From: Mesorhizobium prunaredense
GTDB lineage: Bacteria > Pseudomonadota > Alphaproteobacteria > Rhizobiales > Rhizobiaceae
Direction: 5' to 3'
DNA length: 64,000 nt
NCBI RefSeq assembly: GCF_900156895.1
Contig: NZ_FTPD01000014.1
Span: 38,899 to 102,898 of the forward strand
Shown here: one piece after another, positions 19,211 through 27,768 of the stretch
Layout: every line of letters starts with the position of its first letter
How positions within the stretch are numbered: position 1 is the stretch's first letter
Made by a program: the position numbers and the translations under genes
Notes under the pieces: generated by a model
Told to the model about the DNA's origin: nothing
Databases searched by the model: none
The model's input: the letters and a program-made list of their open reading frames with translations, nothing else

Positions 19211-20623
19211 ATGCCGATCAACATCACCATGCCGGCCCTGTCGCCCACGATGGAGGAAGGCAATCTTGCCAAGTGGCTGGTCAAGGAGGGCGACAAGGTT
19301 TCGCCGGGCGACGTGATCGCCGAGATCGAAACCGACAAGGCGACGATGGAAGTTGAAGCCGTCGATGAGGGCACGGTGGCCAGGCTGGTGGTTCCGGCCG
19401 GCACCGAAGGCGTCAAGGTCAACGCGCTGATCGCCGTGCTTGCAGCCGAAGGCGAGGATGCGGCGGCTGCCGCGAAAAGCGGCGACGGCGCTGCCGCGCC
19501 GGCAAAAGCCGAGGCAAAACAGGAAAAGGCGCCCATCTCCCCACCCGTGGGGGAGATGTCGACGAAGTCGACAGAGGGGGGCGCTGTCCCGCCAGCCGCA
19601 TTGAGCCAGGCGCCCCCCTCTGGCCTGCCGGCCATCTCCCCCACAAGGGGGGAGATCAGCCAGTCGGACGGCCGCACCTTCGCCTCGCCACTGGCCCGTC
19701 GCATCGCCCGGGAAGCCGGTGTCGATGTCTCCGCGGTGACCGGCTCCGGCCCGCATGGCCGCGTGGTCAAGGCCGATGTCGACGCAGCGATTTCCAGCGG
19801 CGGCGCCAAGGCGGCACCGGCCGCGAAAGCGGCACCTGCCGGCGCTCCGGCTCCGGCGGCCGCAGCCAAGCCAATGTCGGACGACCAGGTGCTGAAACTG
19901 TTTGCCGACGGCTCCTACGAGCTTGTCCCGCATGACAACATGCGCAAGACCATTGCGCGCCGGCTGGTCGAGGCCACGACCACCATCCCGCATTTCTACC
20001 TGACGCTCGACTGCGAGCTTGATGCGCTTCTGGCGCTGCGCGCGCAGGTCAATGCGGCCGCCCCGGTTAAAAAGACCGACAAGGGCGAGGCGCCGGCCTA
20101 CAAGCTGTCGGTCAACGACATGGTCATCAAAGCCATGGCAATGGCGCTGATGGCTGTGCCGGATGCCAATGCGTCATGGACCGAGAGCGCCATGGTCAAG
20201 CACAAGCATGCCGACGTCGGTGTCGCCGTGTCGATCCCCGGCGGGCTGATCACGCCGATCATCCGGCGTGCCGACGAAAAGACGCTGTCGGTCATCTCCA
20301 ACGAGATGAAGGATCTTGCCAGCCGCGCGCGCAGCCGCAAGCTGAAGCCGGAAGAATACCAGGGCGGTACCACGGCGGTGTCCAATCTCGGCATGTTCGG
20401 CATCAAGGACTTTGCCGCCGTCATCAACCCGCCGCATGCGACGATCCTGGCGGTCGGCGCCGGCGAGGAGCGCGCGGTGGTCAAGAACGGTGAGATCAAG
20501 ATCGCCACCATCATGTCGGTGACGCTGTCGACCGATCACCGCGCCGTCGACGGCGCGCTCGGCGCCGAGCTCCTCGTCGCCTTCAAGCGCATGATCGAAA
20601 ACCCGATGGGCATGCTGGTCTAG
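19211..20623 (+). CDS. pdhC: Pyruvate dehydrogenase E2, dihydrolipoamide acetyltransferase
   Basis: A 470-residue core subunit of the pyruvate dehydrogenase complex that moves the acetyl group from lipoate to CoA. Residues 1-80 are the lipoyl domain (lipoyl Lys43), about 160-200 the peripheral subunit-binding domain (FASPLARRIAREAGVD, then GSGPHGRVVKADV), and about 235-470 the catalytic domain with the active-site STDHRAVDGA. The linker between the lipoyl and binding domains contains a palindromic repeat translated in frame (residues 108-149). GAGGAGG precedes ATG 19211. Confidence 0.96.
   Translation: MPINITMPALSPTMEEGNLAKWLVKEGDKVSPGDVIAEIETDKATMEVEAVDEGTVARLVVPAGTEGVKVNALIAVLAAEGEDAAAAAKSGDGAAAPAKAEAKQEKAPISPPVGEMSTKSTEGGAVPPAALSQAPPSGLPAISPTRGEISQSDGRTFASPLARRIAREAGVDVSAVTGSGPHGRVVKADVDAAISSGGAKAAPAAKAAPAGAPAPAAAAKPMSDDQVLKLFADGSYELVPHDNMRKTIARRLVEATTTIPHFYLTLDCELDALLALRAQVNAAAPVKKTDKGEAPAYKLSVNDMVIKAMAMALMAVPDANASWTESAMVKHKHADVGVAVSIPGGLITPIIRRADEKTLSVISNEMKDLASRARSRKLKPEEYQGGTTAVSNLGMFGIKDFAAVINPPHATILAVGAGEERAVVKNGEIKIATIMSVTLSTDHRAVDGALGAELLVAFKRMIENPMGMLV
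19534..19656. repeat. Palindromic mosaic repeat (RIME-like) inserted in frame in pdhC
   Basis: 123 bp with three nested hairpins: CATCTCCCC / GGGGAGATG (19534-19558); AGAGGGGGGCG / CGCCCCCCTCT (19573-19621); ATCTCCCCC / GGGGGAGAT (19634-19656). A GTCGAC palindrome pair lies at 19558-19572. The pattern matches short intergenic mosaic elements known from rhizobia. Its length is a multiple of three and it is read through as 41 codons of the E2 linker. Boundaries are estimated from the outermost arms. Confidence 0.85.
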
Positions 20624-20638
20624 AAGGGAAACAAGGCG

Positions 20639-20773
20639 GTGCGGGAACTCTTCACCAGCCTTTTTGCCTTCAGCCTGTCCAGCGTTGCAACGATCGTCGT
20701 GCATTGGCTGTTCGTGGGTTGGCGGGTGAGGCGCGCGCGGGCAGATTTCGGCCGGAGTGGGGCAAACTCATGA
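20639..20773 (+). CDS. Possible small membrane protein coupled to the SGNH hydrolase
   Basis: A GTG-initiated 44-residue frame starting 15 bases after pdhC. It has one hydrophobic stretch (LFAFSLSSVATIVVHWLFVGW) and then a basic tail, WRVRRARADFG. Its TGA overlaps the next gene's ATG as ATGA at 20770-20773, typical of translational coupling. The ribosome-binding site is weak, and I cannot name a family. Confidence 0.4.
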   Translation: MRELFTSLFAFSLSSVATIVVHWLFVGWRVRRARADFGRSGANS

Positions 20774-21408
20774 AAACAGTCCTTTGCTACGGCGATTCGC
20801 TGACCTGGGGCTATGATGCGGCAAGTCTGGATCGCCACCCGCTCAAGGACCGCTGGCCGAGTGTGCTGCAGGCGACGTTGGGAGGCGGTATCGAGGTTAT
20901 CGCCGAAGGCTTGAACGGCCGCACAACGGCTTTCGACGACCATCTGGCCGGCGCCGACCGTAACGGCGCAAGAGTGCTGCCGACGATCCTGATGACGCAT
21001 GCGCCGATCGACCTGATCATCATCATGCTCGGCGCCAACGACATGAAGCCGTGGATTCACGGCAATCCGGTCGCCGCCAAGCAAGGCATGCAGCGCCTGA
21101 TCGACATCGTGCGCGGTCACGACTACCCGTTCGATTGGCCGTCGCCGCAGATCCTGATCGTCGCTCCGCCCGCCGTCAGCCGCACGGAAAACGCCGAATT
21201 CAAGGAAATGTTCGCCGGCGGCGATGAGGCGTCGAAGCGGCTGGCGCCGCAATATGCTGTCCTTGCCGACGAGGTCGGCTGCGGCTTCTTCGATGCGGGC
21301 TCGGTGGCCGAGACCACGCCACTCGACGGCGTCCATCTCGACGCGGAGAACACGCGGAAAATCGGGCAGGCATTGGCGCCAATCGTGCGCGTCATGCTGG
21401 AACTCTAG
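20770..21408 (+). CDS. SGNH/GDSL hydrolase family esterase
   Basis: A 212-residue SGNH hydrolase. Block I with the catalytic Ser is YGDSLTWGYD (about residues 8-17), the Gly block is EGLNGRTT, block III is LGANDM and block V is the C-terminal DGVHLDAENT with the catalytic Asp and His. Probable arylesterase or lysophospholipase activity; substrate unknown. There is no signal peptide, so it is likely cytoplasmic. It lies within the pdh operon between pdhC and lpdA; a link to the complex is not evident. Confidence 0.88.
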   Translation: MKTVLCYGDSLTWGYDAASLDRHPLKDRWPSVLQATLGGGIEVIAEGLNGRTTAFDDHLAGADRNGARVLPTILMTHAPIDLIIIMLGANDMKPWIHGNPVAAKQGMQRLIDIVRGHDYPFDWPSPQILIVAPPAVSRTENAEFKEMFAGGDEASKRLAPQYAVLADEVGCGFFDAGSVAETTPLDGVHLDAENTRKIGQALAPIVRVMLEL

Positions 21409-21427
21409 AGAATCAGGGGAGAAATCC

Positions 21428-22891
21428 GTGGCTGAGAACTACGACGTCATCATCATCGGCTCCGGCCCCGGCGGCTATGTCACGGCGGTGCGTTCCGCCC
21501 AACTCGGATTCAAGACAGCGATCGTCGAGCGCGAGCATCTCGGCGGCATCTGCCTCAACTGGGGTTGCATCCCGACCAAGGCGCTGCTGCGTTCGGCCGA
21601 GATCATGCACTATTCGGATCATTTGAAGGACTACGGCTTGAAGATCGACGGCAAGGTCAGCGTCGATACCGCTGCCGTGGTCGACCGCTCGCGAAAGGTC
21701 TCGCTGCGGCTGAACGGCGGCGTCGCCTTCCTGATGAAAAAGAACAAGGTCGATGTCATCTGGGGCGAAGCCAAGCTGTCCAAAGCGGCTTCCGGCGACA
21801 GGCCGGGCGAGATCGTCGTCTCGAAATCGTCGAAGAAGCCGATGGAGCCACAGCCGCCGGCGCCCAAGGGCGTCAAGGGCGAGGGCACATACACTGCCAA
21901 GCACATCATCCTGGCGACCGGCGCCAGGCCGCGGGCGTTGCCCGGCATCGAGCCCGACGGCAAGCTGATCTGGACCTATTTCGAAGCGATGGTGCCGAAG
22001 GAGATGCCGAAATCGCTGCTGGTGATGGGTTCGGGCGCAATCGGCATCGAATTCGCCTCATTCTACCGCACCATGGGCGCGGAGGTGGCGGTGGTCGAGT
22101 TGCTGCCGGCGGTGATGCCGGTCGAGGACGCGGAGGTCTCGAAATTCGCGCAAAAGCAGTTCGAGAAGCAAGGCATGAAGATCATCCTCGATGCCAAGGT
22201 CACCAAGGTCGAAAAAGCTGCGAACTCGGTAACCGCGCATGTCGAGATGAAGGACGGCAAGGTCGAGAAGATCACCGCCGACCGGATGATCTCGGCCGTC
22301 GGCGTGCAGGGCAATATCGAGAATCTCGGCCTCGAGGCGCTCGGCGTGAAGACTGAGCGCGGCTGCGTCGTCGTCGACGGCTACGGCAACACCAATGTGC
22401 CCGGCATCTATGCCATCGGCGACGTTGCCGGCCCGCCTATGCTCGCCCACAAGGCCGAGCATGAAGGCGTGGTCTGCGTGGAAAAGATCGCCAACGTCCC
22501 CGGTGTGCACGCCACTGACAAACTGAAAATTCCGGGCTGCACCTATTGCAACCCGCAGGTTGCCTCCGTCGGGTTGACCGAAGCGAAAGCCAAGGCCGAA
22601 GGCAAGGACATCCGCGTCGGCCGCTTTCAGTTTGCCGCCAACGGCAAGGCCATCGCGCTCGGCGAGGACCAGGGTTTCGTCAAGACCATCTTCGACAGGA
22701 AGACCGGGCAGTTGCTCGGCGCGCATATGGTCGGCGCCGAAGTGACCGAACTGATCCAGGGCTTTGTCGTGGCGATGAATCTGGAGACCACCGAGGAAGA
22801 ACTGATGCACACGATCTTCCCGCATCCGACGCTGTCGGAGATGATGAAGGAAAGCGTGCTCGACGCCTATGGCCGCGCGCTCAACGCATGA
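21428..22891 (+). CDS. lpdA: Dihydrolipoyl dehydrogenase (E3 of pyruvate dehydrogenase)
   Basis: A 487-residue FAD disulfide oxidoreductase that reoxidises dihydrolipoyl groups with NAD+. It has the FAD motif IIGSGPGGYVTAV, the redox pair in CLNWGCIPTK (Cys42, Cys47), the NAD motif VMGSGAIGIEFASF and the C-terminal catalytic HPTLSEMM. Starts at GTG 21428 with GGGGAG upstream. A Pro/Lys-rich insert of about 20 residues (around KPMEPQPPAPKG) precedes the AKHIILATGA strand, as in other rhizobial pdh-linked enzymes. Confidence 0.96.
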   Translation: MAENYDVIIIGSGPGGYVTAVRSAQLGFKTAIVEREHLGGICLNWGCIPTKALLRSAEIMHYSDHLKDYGLKIDGKVSVDTAAVVDRSRKVSLRLNGGVAFLMKKNKVDVIWGEAKLSKAASGDRPGEIVVSKSSKKPMEPQPPAPKGVKGEGTYTAKHIILATGARPRALPGIEPDGKLIWTYFEAMVPKEMPKSLLVMGSGAIGIEFASFYRTMGAEVAVVELLPAVMPVEDAEVSKFAQKQFEKQGMKIILDAKVTKVEKAANSVTAHVEMKDGKVEKITADRMISAVGVQGNIENLGLEALGVKTERGCVVVDGYGNTNVPGIYAIGDVAGPPMLAHKAEHEGVVCVEKIANVPGVHATDKLKIPGCTYCNPQVASVGLTEAKAKAEGKDIRVGRFQFAANGKAIALGEDQGFVKTIFDRKTGQLLGAHMVGAEVTELIQGFVVAMNLETTEEELMHTIFPHPTLSEMMKESVLDAYGRALNA

Positions 22892-22928
22892 TAAATTGAC
22901 CGCGTAAGATTCAAAAGGTGAGAGCCAA

Positions 22929-22954
22929 GGAACTCAACGGCAAGGTAATTCGTT
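22929..22954 (+). promoter_or_regulatory. EcfG-type general stress promoter
   Basis: GGAAC at 22929-22933, a 17-base spacer and CGTT at 22951-22954 match the alphaproteobacterial EcfG consensus exactly. It lies 33 bases before the start of the GlsB/YeaQ-type gene, a family often induced by stress. Confidence 0.7.
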
Positions 22955-22987
22955 TCCGGATGCATTTACCACCAGAGGAGAGGGCAT

Positions 22988-23245
22988 ATGGACGTGAATG
23001 GCGTGGGCTGGATCGCAGCAATCATCGTCGGCGGGCTGGCAGGCTGGCTTGCCGAGATGTTCATGAAAAGCAACATGGGCATCTTGATGAACATCGTTCT
23101 GGGCATCGTCGGCGCGATCGTGCTGAATGCCATCCTTCAGGCGCTCAACATCGGCGCCTTCGGCGCCGGCTGGATCGCCTATCTGATCACCGGTTTCATT
23201 GGCGCCTGCCTGCTGATCTGGGTAGGGCGCCTGGTGCGCCGTTAG
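22988..23245 (+). CDS. GlsB/YeaQ/YmgE family stress response membrane protein
   Basis: An 85-residue protein made of three hydrophobic helices rich in Gly (GWIAAIIVGGLAGWLAEMFM; MNIVLGIVGAIVLNAIL; GWIAYLITGFIGACLLIWVG). It belongs to the transglycosylase-associated protein family, small inner-membrane proteins linked to stress. A consensus EcfG promoter precedes it, and a terminator follows. GAGGAGAG precedes the ATG. Confidence 0.88.
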   Translation: MDVNGVGWIAAIIVGGLAGWLAEMFMKSNMGILMNIVLGIVGAIVLNAILQALNIGAFGAGWIAYLITGFIGACLLIWVGRLVRR

Positions 23246-23271
23246 TTGCTGAACTCTTGCCATGCGAAAAC

Positions 23272-23305
23272 GGCTGTGGCGGCATGCGCCGCCTCGGCCT
23301 TTTTC
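23272..23305 (+). terminator. Rho-independent terminator after the GlsB-type gene
   Basis: GGCGGC / GCCGCC with an ATGC loop, flanked by an outer GGC / GCC pair, then TTTTTCTTT. It separates the stress gene from lipA. Confidence 0.85.
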
Positions 23306-23372
23306 TTTGCAGCGAAAAGTCCTAGATGGAAAGTGAACGCCGGAAGGCGGTCGCGAACGAACTGGATTTCTG

Positions 23373-24338
23373 ATGGTCACCGTCCTCGACACGATCGCCA
23401 ATGCGCCGCGCCTGCGGCATCCTGAAAAGGCGCACAAGCCTGACCAGGATGTGCTGCGCAAGCCCGACTGGATCCGCGTCAAGGCGCCGATGTCGAAAGG
23501 CTATGCCGAGACGCGCGACATCGTGAAGTCGCACCGACTGGTGACGGTGTGCGAAGAGGCCGGGTGCCCTAATATCGGTGAGTGCTGGGAGAAGAAGCAC
23601 GCCACCTTCATGATCATGGGCGAGATCTGCACGCGCGCCTGCGCCTTCTGCAACGTCGCTACCGGCATTCCGACCGCGCTCGATCCCGATGAACCGGCGC
23701 GCATCGCCCACGCCGTCAAGCAAATGGGTCTAACCCATGTCGTCATCACCTCGGTCGACCGCGACGATCTCGCCGATGGCGGAGCTCAGCACTTTGCCGA
23801 GGTCATCGGCGCCATCAGGGCGGCAACGCCTTCGACGACGATCGAAATCCTGACGCCCGACTTCCTGCGCAAGGAAGGCGCGCTGGAGATCGTGGTGGCG
23901 GCTAAGCCTGATGTGTTCAACCACAATCTGGAGACCGTTCCGTCGAACTATCTGACAGTCCGGCCGGGCGCCCGCTATTTCCATTCAATCAGGCTGCTGC
24001 AGCGGGTCAAGGAACTCGATCCCTCGATCTTCACCAAATCCGGCATCATGGTTGGCCTTGGCGAGGAGCGGAACGAGATCCTGCAATTGATGGACGATCT
24101 GCGTTCGGCCAATGTCGACTTCATGACCATCGGTCAGTATCTGCAGCCATCGAAAAAGCACCATCCGGTGATCCGTTTCGTCACGCCGGAGGAATTCAAG
24201 TCCTTCGAGACGATCGGCAAGACCAAGGGCTTCCTGCTGGTGGCATCGAGCCCGCTGACGCGTTCGTCGCATCACGCCGGCGACGATTTCGCCAAGCTGC
24301 GCGCGGCACGGGAAGCCTTTCTCAGGAAGTCCGCCTAA
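23373..24338 (+). CDS. lipA: Lipoyl synthase
   Basis: A 321-residue radical SAM enzyme that inserts two sulfur atoms into octanoyl groups on lipoyl domains. Both iron-sulfur motifs are intact: C-x4-C-x5-C (Cys60, Cys65, Cys71) for the auxiliary cluster and C-x3-C-x2-C (Cys86, Cys90, Cys93 in CTRACAFC) for radical SAM. The end [10 protein letters not shown] is conserved. Its place beside the pdh genes fits its role in maturing the E1-beta and E2 lipoyl domains. Confidence 0.97.
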   Translation: MVTVLDTIANAPRLRHPEKAHKPDQDVLRKPDWIRVKAPMSKGYAETRDIVKSHRLVTVCEEAGCPNIGECWEKKHATFMIMGEICTRACAFCNVATGIPTALDPDEPARIAHAVKQMGLTHVVITSVDRDDLADGGAQHFAEVIGAIRAATPSTTIEILTPDFLRKEGALEIVVAAKPDVFNHNLETVPSNYLTVRPGARYFHSIRLLQRVKELDPSIFTKSGIMVGLGEERNEILQLMDDLRSANVDFMTIGQYLQPSKKHHPVIRFVTPEEFKSFETIGKTKGFLLVASSPLTRSSHHAGDDFAKLRAAREAFLRKSA

Positions 24339-24350
24339 CACACTGGTTTC

Positions 24351-24809
24351 ATGCCACAATTCGAAGCCCATCGCCGCGTTGCGCATACGCCGGAACAGAT
24401 GTTCGCTCTGGTCGCCGATGTCGAATCCTATCCGCAATTCCTGCCGCTTTGCGAGGCGCTGACGGTTCGCTCGCGCAAGGAACGCGACGGACGCACCCTC
24501 CTCGTCGCCGACATGAGCATCGGCTACAAGGCGATCCGCGAGACTTTCACCACGCAGGTGCTGCTAAAGCCCGACGAGAAGGCCATCGACGTCAAATACA
24601 TCGACGGTCCGTTCAAATATCTGAGCAATGCCTGGCGTTTCGAGCCGGCCGACGGCGGTTGCAATGTATGCTTCTTCATCGACTACGAATTCAAGAGTCG
24701 TATTCTGGGTGCGGTGATGGGAGCGATGTTCGATCGCGCCTTCCGCATGTTCTCCGAGGCGTTCGAGAAGCGCGCCGACGTCATCTATGGCGCAACGCCG
24801 GCAGCCTGA
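24351..24809 (+). CDS. Coenzyme Q-binding protein COQ10/RatA-type START domain
   Basis: A 152-residue polyketide cyclase/START-fold protein. Typical features are HRRVAHTPEQMFALVADVESYPQFLPLCEAL at the N-terminus (seen in segments), DGPFKYLSNAWRFEP in the middle and FFIDYEFKS late. Alphaproteobacterial members resemble mitochondrial COQ10, which binds ubiquinone; the same fold includes the RatA toxin, so function is not certain. It starts 12 bases after lipA and its 3' end overlaps the convergent cinA-like gene by 25 bases. Confidence 0.85.
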   Translation: MPQFEAHRRVAHTPEQMFALVADVESYPQFLPLCEALTVRSRKERDGRTLLVADMSIGYKAIRETFTTQVLLKPDEKAIDVKYIDGPFKYLSNAWRFEPADGGCNVCFFIDYEFKSRILGAVMGAMFDRAFRMFSEAFEKRADVIYGATPAA

Positions 24810-25294
24810 TCCGCAGCGAGCGCGCGCAAGCCCAGTTCGAGCGCATGCCTGACCGTCTTCCGGCGGATGAAATTGCGGCCTTTGTCGGCAAACAACTGGC
24901 ATTCGCTGACGACCGGCCGGCCAGTCAAGGCGATACCGAACCAGACCAGGCCGACGGGCTTTTCCGTTGAGCCGCCGCCCGGACCGGCAATGCCGGTAAC
25001 GGCAAGGGTTAGCCCGGCGCGCGAATCGGCCAAGGCGCCGGCCGCCATCTCCACCGCCGTTTCCCGTGAGACCGCGCCGTGCGCCTCAAGCGTGGCGGCG
25101 GAAACGCCGAGCATCTCCGTCTTGGCCTCGTTGGAATAGGTGATGAAACCCCGGTCGACCACCGTCGAAGAGCCGGCGATGTCGGTCAGGGCGGCGATGA
25201 TCATGCCGCCGGTGCAGCTCTCGGCCGTCGCCAGCATGATGCCGCGCTGTTGGCAGGCTTGAAGCAGGGCATCTGCGAGATCGCTGTTGCTCAT
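24785..25294 (-). CDS. CinA C-terminal domain protein, nicotinamide-nucleotide amidohydrolase type
   Basis: A 169-residue stand-alone CinA C-terminal domain (PncC type), which deamidates NMN to nicotinate mononucleotide. Family motifs are [22 protein letters not shown] in segments, the [16 protein letters not shown] stretch and [21 protein letters not shown]. Its ATG overlaps the ispDF stop by four bases (ATGA, minus strand), so the two are coupled. A longer in-frame extension upstream is only the antisense-like shadow of ispDF. Confidence 0.92.
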   Translation of the reverse strand: MSNSDLADALLQACQQRGIMLATAESCTGGMIIAALTDIAGSSTVVDRGFITYSNEAKTEMLGVSAATLEAHGAVSRETAVEMAAGALADSRAGLTLAVTGIAGPGGGSTEKPVGLVWFGIALTGRPVVSECQLFADKGRNFIRRKTVRHALELGLRALAADQAAGVAP

Positions 25295-26520
25295 TCGGGG
25301 ACATCGCCTGGAAACACGACACTGGCGGTCGCGATGGCGGCTATGCCTTCCTCGCGTCCGACAAAGCCGAGCTTTTCGTTGGTCGTCGCCTTGATCGAGA
25401 TGCGGTCCCGGGAAATCGCCAGCATTGCCGAAAGGATCTCGGTCATTGCTTCGCGATGTGGGCCGACGCGCGGCGCCTCGCAGATCAGCGTGATGTCGGC
25501 ATTGGCGATGCGCCCGCCGCGCGCGCGCACCAGTCTTGCCGCATGCTCGACGAAAATCCGCGAGGCCACGCCTTTCCACTGCGGGTCCGATGGCGGGAAA
25601 TGCGTGCCGATGTCGCCCGCGCCGCAAGTGGCGAGCAGCGCGTCGGTCAAGGCGTGCAAGCCGACATCGGCGTCCGAATGGCCGGACAGTTTCTTGTCGT
25701 GCGGGATGGAGACGCCGCACAGGACGACATGGTCGCCGGGCTCGAAGGCATGGACGTCGTAGCCATTGCCGGTGCGGATGTCCGGAAAACGCGGCCGTTC
25801 GCCGGAAAGCCGCTGATCCGCCATCGAGATATCCCTTGCCCAGGTGAGTTTGACATTGTCCGGCGAGCCCGGGACGATTTTCACCGGAATGTTCGCCCAT
25901 TCGGCAATCGCGGCATCGTCGGTGAAGTCCGCCTTGCCCAGATGATGGGCCTTTTCGTGAGCGGCCAGGATCGGCCAGAACGGAAAGCCCTGCGGCGTCT
26001 GGGCGGCATGAAGCCCGTTCCTGGAAACCGTCTCGTCGATCATGCCGGCGGCCGATTCACGTTTCAGCGTGTCGGCGACGGGCAGGGCAGGCAGCGCTGC
26101 CTGGCGCTCGCCGATGGCGGCGACCGTGCGGTCTATCAATTCCGCGTCGACGAACGGGCGGACGGCATCATGGACCAGAACCCGGCGCGGCGCATGGCCT
26201 CTCAGCGCAAGCAATCCGAGCCGGACGGAGTCCTGCCTGGACGCGCCACCCGTCACCGTGACCACCCGATCGGCGTTGGCGCCGGCGGCGCTGCGAAAAA
26301 GCCCGCTGTCGTCGGCATGAATGGCGACGACGACAGGACCGATTCGCGGATGCGCCAAAAACACGTCCAATGTGCGCGCGATGACGGCACGGCCGCCGAT
26401 CCTTTGGTATTGCTTCGGCCCGTCGGCCTGACCGGCGCGCGCGCCGCGGCCGGCGGCGACGATAACGACGGCTACCTTGTCGTCCGCAGCCAAAGCCTGC
26501 TTTTCGCTTGCGTCTGTCAT
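25291..26520 (-). CDS. ispDF: Bifunctional IspD/IspF, isoprenoid (MEP) pathway
   Basis: A 409-residue fusion. Residues about 15-245 are the IspD cytidylyltransferase ([13 protein letters not shown], then HDAVRPFVD and AAQTPQGF), which makes CDP-methylerythritol. Residues about 250-409 are the IspF cyclase ([15 protein letters not shown], then [19 protein letters not shown]), which makes the 2,4-cyclodiphosphate. Such fusions are known in alphaproteobacteria. It is divergent from dusB. Confidence 0.96.
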   Translation of the reverse strand: MTDASEKQALAADDKVAVVIVAAGRGARAGQADGPKQYQRIGGRAVIARTLDVFLAHPRIGPVVVAIHADDSGLFRSAAGANADRVVTVTGGASRQDSVRLGLLALRGHAPRRVLVHDAVRPFVDAELIDRTVAAIGERQAALPALPVADTLKRESAAGMIDETVSRNGLHAAQTPQGFPFWPILAAHEKAHHLGKADFTDDAAIAEWANIPVKIVPGSPDNVKLTWARDISMADQRLSGERPRFPDIRTGNGYDVHAFEPGDHVVLCGVSIPHDKKLSGHSDADVGLHALTDALLATCGAGDIGTHFPPSDPQWKGVASRIFVEHAARLVRARGGRIANADITLICEAPRVGPHREAMTEILSAMLAISRDRISIKATTNEKLGFVGREEGIAAIATASVVFPGDVPE

Positions 26521-26534
26521 GCCGAGACGCTTAG

Positions 26535-26580
26535 CGCATCATCCCGAAAAGTGGAATCGCTTTTCGGAAGAGATCATGCG
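26535..26580. repeat. Intergenic palindromic repeat, copy 1
   Basis: Outer arms CGCATCAT / ATCATGCG enclose an inner stem CCGAAAAG / CTTTTCGG with the loop TGGAATCG. The layout (CGCATGAT, then CCGAAAA...TTTTCGG, then ATCATGCG) is shared with the element at 34293-34342 and resembles short palindromes scattered in rhizobial genomes. Confidence 0.7.
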
Positions 26581-26592
26581 CAGATGCAAAGT

Positions 26593-26627
26593 GCCAAAGC
26601 GCCGCCAACTACGTACGGCGCTTTGGC
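26593..26627. repeat. 12-bp perfect inverted repeat in the ispDF/dusB divergent region
   Basis: GCCAAAGCGCCG (26593-26604) and CGGCGCTTTGGC (26616-26627) with an 11-base loop. There is no T-run, and the region lies upstream of both genes, so it is not an ordinary terminator. It could be an operator or a decayed repeat. Confidence 0.6.
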
Positions 26628-26739
26628 TAGTGCCAGCATTTTTCCCAAATGCGCCTTAATGTGACGTCATTGCGCGTTGCACATTGCCGCCATTCTGGCT
26701 AGAGAATGTGCAGCTAATAAAAATGCTTGGTTTTTGTGC

Positions 26740-27768
26740 ATGCTTGACCTGACCAAATTGGCATCTCCGCTGGACGTGGGTCGTGTGAGAATCCGCAATC
26801 GCGCTTTTCTCGCGCCCATGTCGGGCATAACAGATGAGCCGTTCCGGCAGCGTGCCTATGCGCATGGTGCCGGGTTGGTGGTGTCCGAGATGGTGGCGAG
26901 CGGCGAACTTGCCAGGGGCCGAGCCGGTTGCGGCCTGCGCATCCGCCATTCCGGGCTGCCCGTGCACATGGTCCAGCTTGCCGGCCGTGAGGCAGCGCAT
27001 ATGGCAGAGGGCGCCCGTATAGCCGCGGGCGAGGGCGCCGACATCATCGACATCAACATGGGCTGCCCGGCCAAGAAGGTGACGGGCGGCTATGCCGGTT
27101 CGGCGCTGATGCGCGATCTCGATCACGCTTTGTCGCTGATCGAGGCGGTGGTCGGCGCCGTCGAGGTACCGGTCACGGTCAAGATGCGGCTCGGCTGGGA
27201 CGAAAGCGCGCTCAATGCGCCGATACTGGCGCGCCGCGCCGAGCAGGCGGGGGTTCAGATGGTGACGGTGCATGGCCGAACGCGCTGCCAGTTCTACCAG
27301 GGCAAGGCCGACTGGCGCGCCATCGCACGCATAAAGCAGGCTGTTTCGATCCCGGTCGTTGCCAATGGCGATGTCGGCTCGCCGGCGGAGGCAGCAATGA
27401 TCCTCGACCAGTCGGGCGCCGACGCGGTGATGATCGGCCGCGCCCACTACGGCGCACCCTGGACGGCAGGCAGCATCGCGGCAGCCGCGGCAAAAGAGGC
27501 GACGCCCGGCGTGCCGGAAGGCCCGCAAGCGCTGGTCGACTACGTCATTGCTCACTACCAGGACATGCTATCGCTCTACGGCATCGAAAGCGGCGTGCGC
27601 CAGGCGCGCAAGCATCTTGGCTGGTATCTCGACCGCCACGCCGCTGGCGTCGTTGATGAGCAGCGAAAGGCCATCCTTACCTGCTTCGAGCCCGTTCGCG
27701 TCATTGCCGCGTTGCGTGAGGTGTTTTCAAGCGCTGCCGAGCCGATGAACCTGCGGATCGCAGCATGA
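26740..27768 (+). CDS. dusB: tRNA-dihydrouridine synthase B (NifR3)
   Basis: A 342-residue FMN enzyme that reduces uridines in tRNA D-loops. It has the family core ([34 protein letters not shown] with the catalytic Cys, [32 protein letters not shown]). It was first named nifR3 in Rhodobacter because it heads the ntrBC operon, as here. The frame is open from 26677, but ATG 26740 gives the normal family N-terminus. Its stop overlaps the ntrB start (ATGA). Confidence 0.93.
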   Translation: MLDLTKLASPLDVGRVRIRNRAFLAPMSGITDEPFRQRAYAHGAGLVVSEMVASGELARGRAGCGLRIRHSGLPVHMVQLAGREAAHMAEGARIAAGEGADIIDINMGCPAKKVTGGYAGSALMRDLDHALSLIEAVVGAVEVPVTVKMRLGWDESALNAPILARRAEQAGVQMVTVHGRTRCQFYQGKADWRAIARIKQAVSIPVVANGDVGSPAEAAMILDQSGADAVMIGRAHYGAPWTAGSIAAAAAKEATPGVPEGPQALVDYVIAHYQDMLSLYGIESGVRQARKHLGWYLDRHAAGVVDEQRKAILTCFEPVRVIAALREVFSSAAEPMNLRIAA

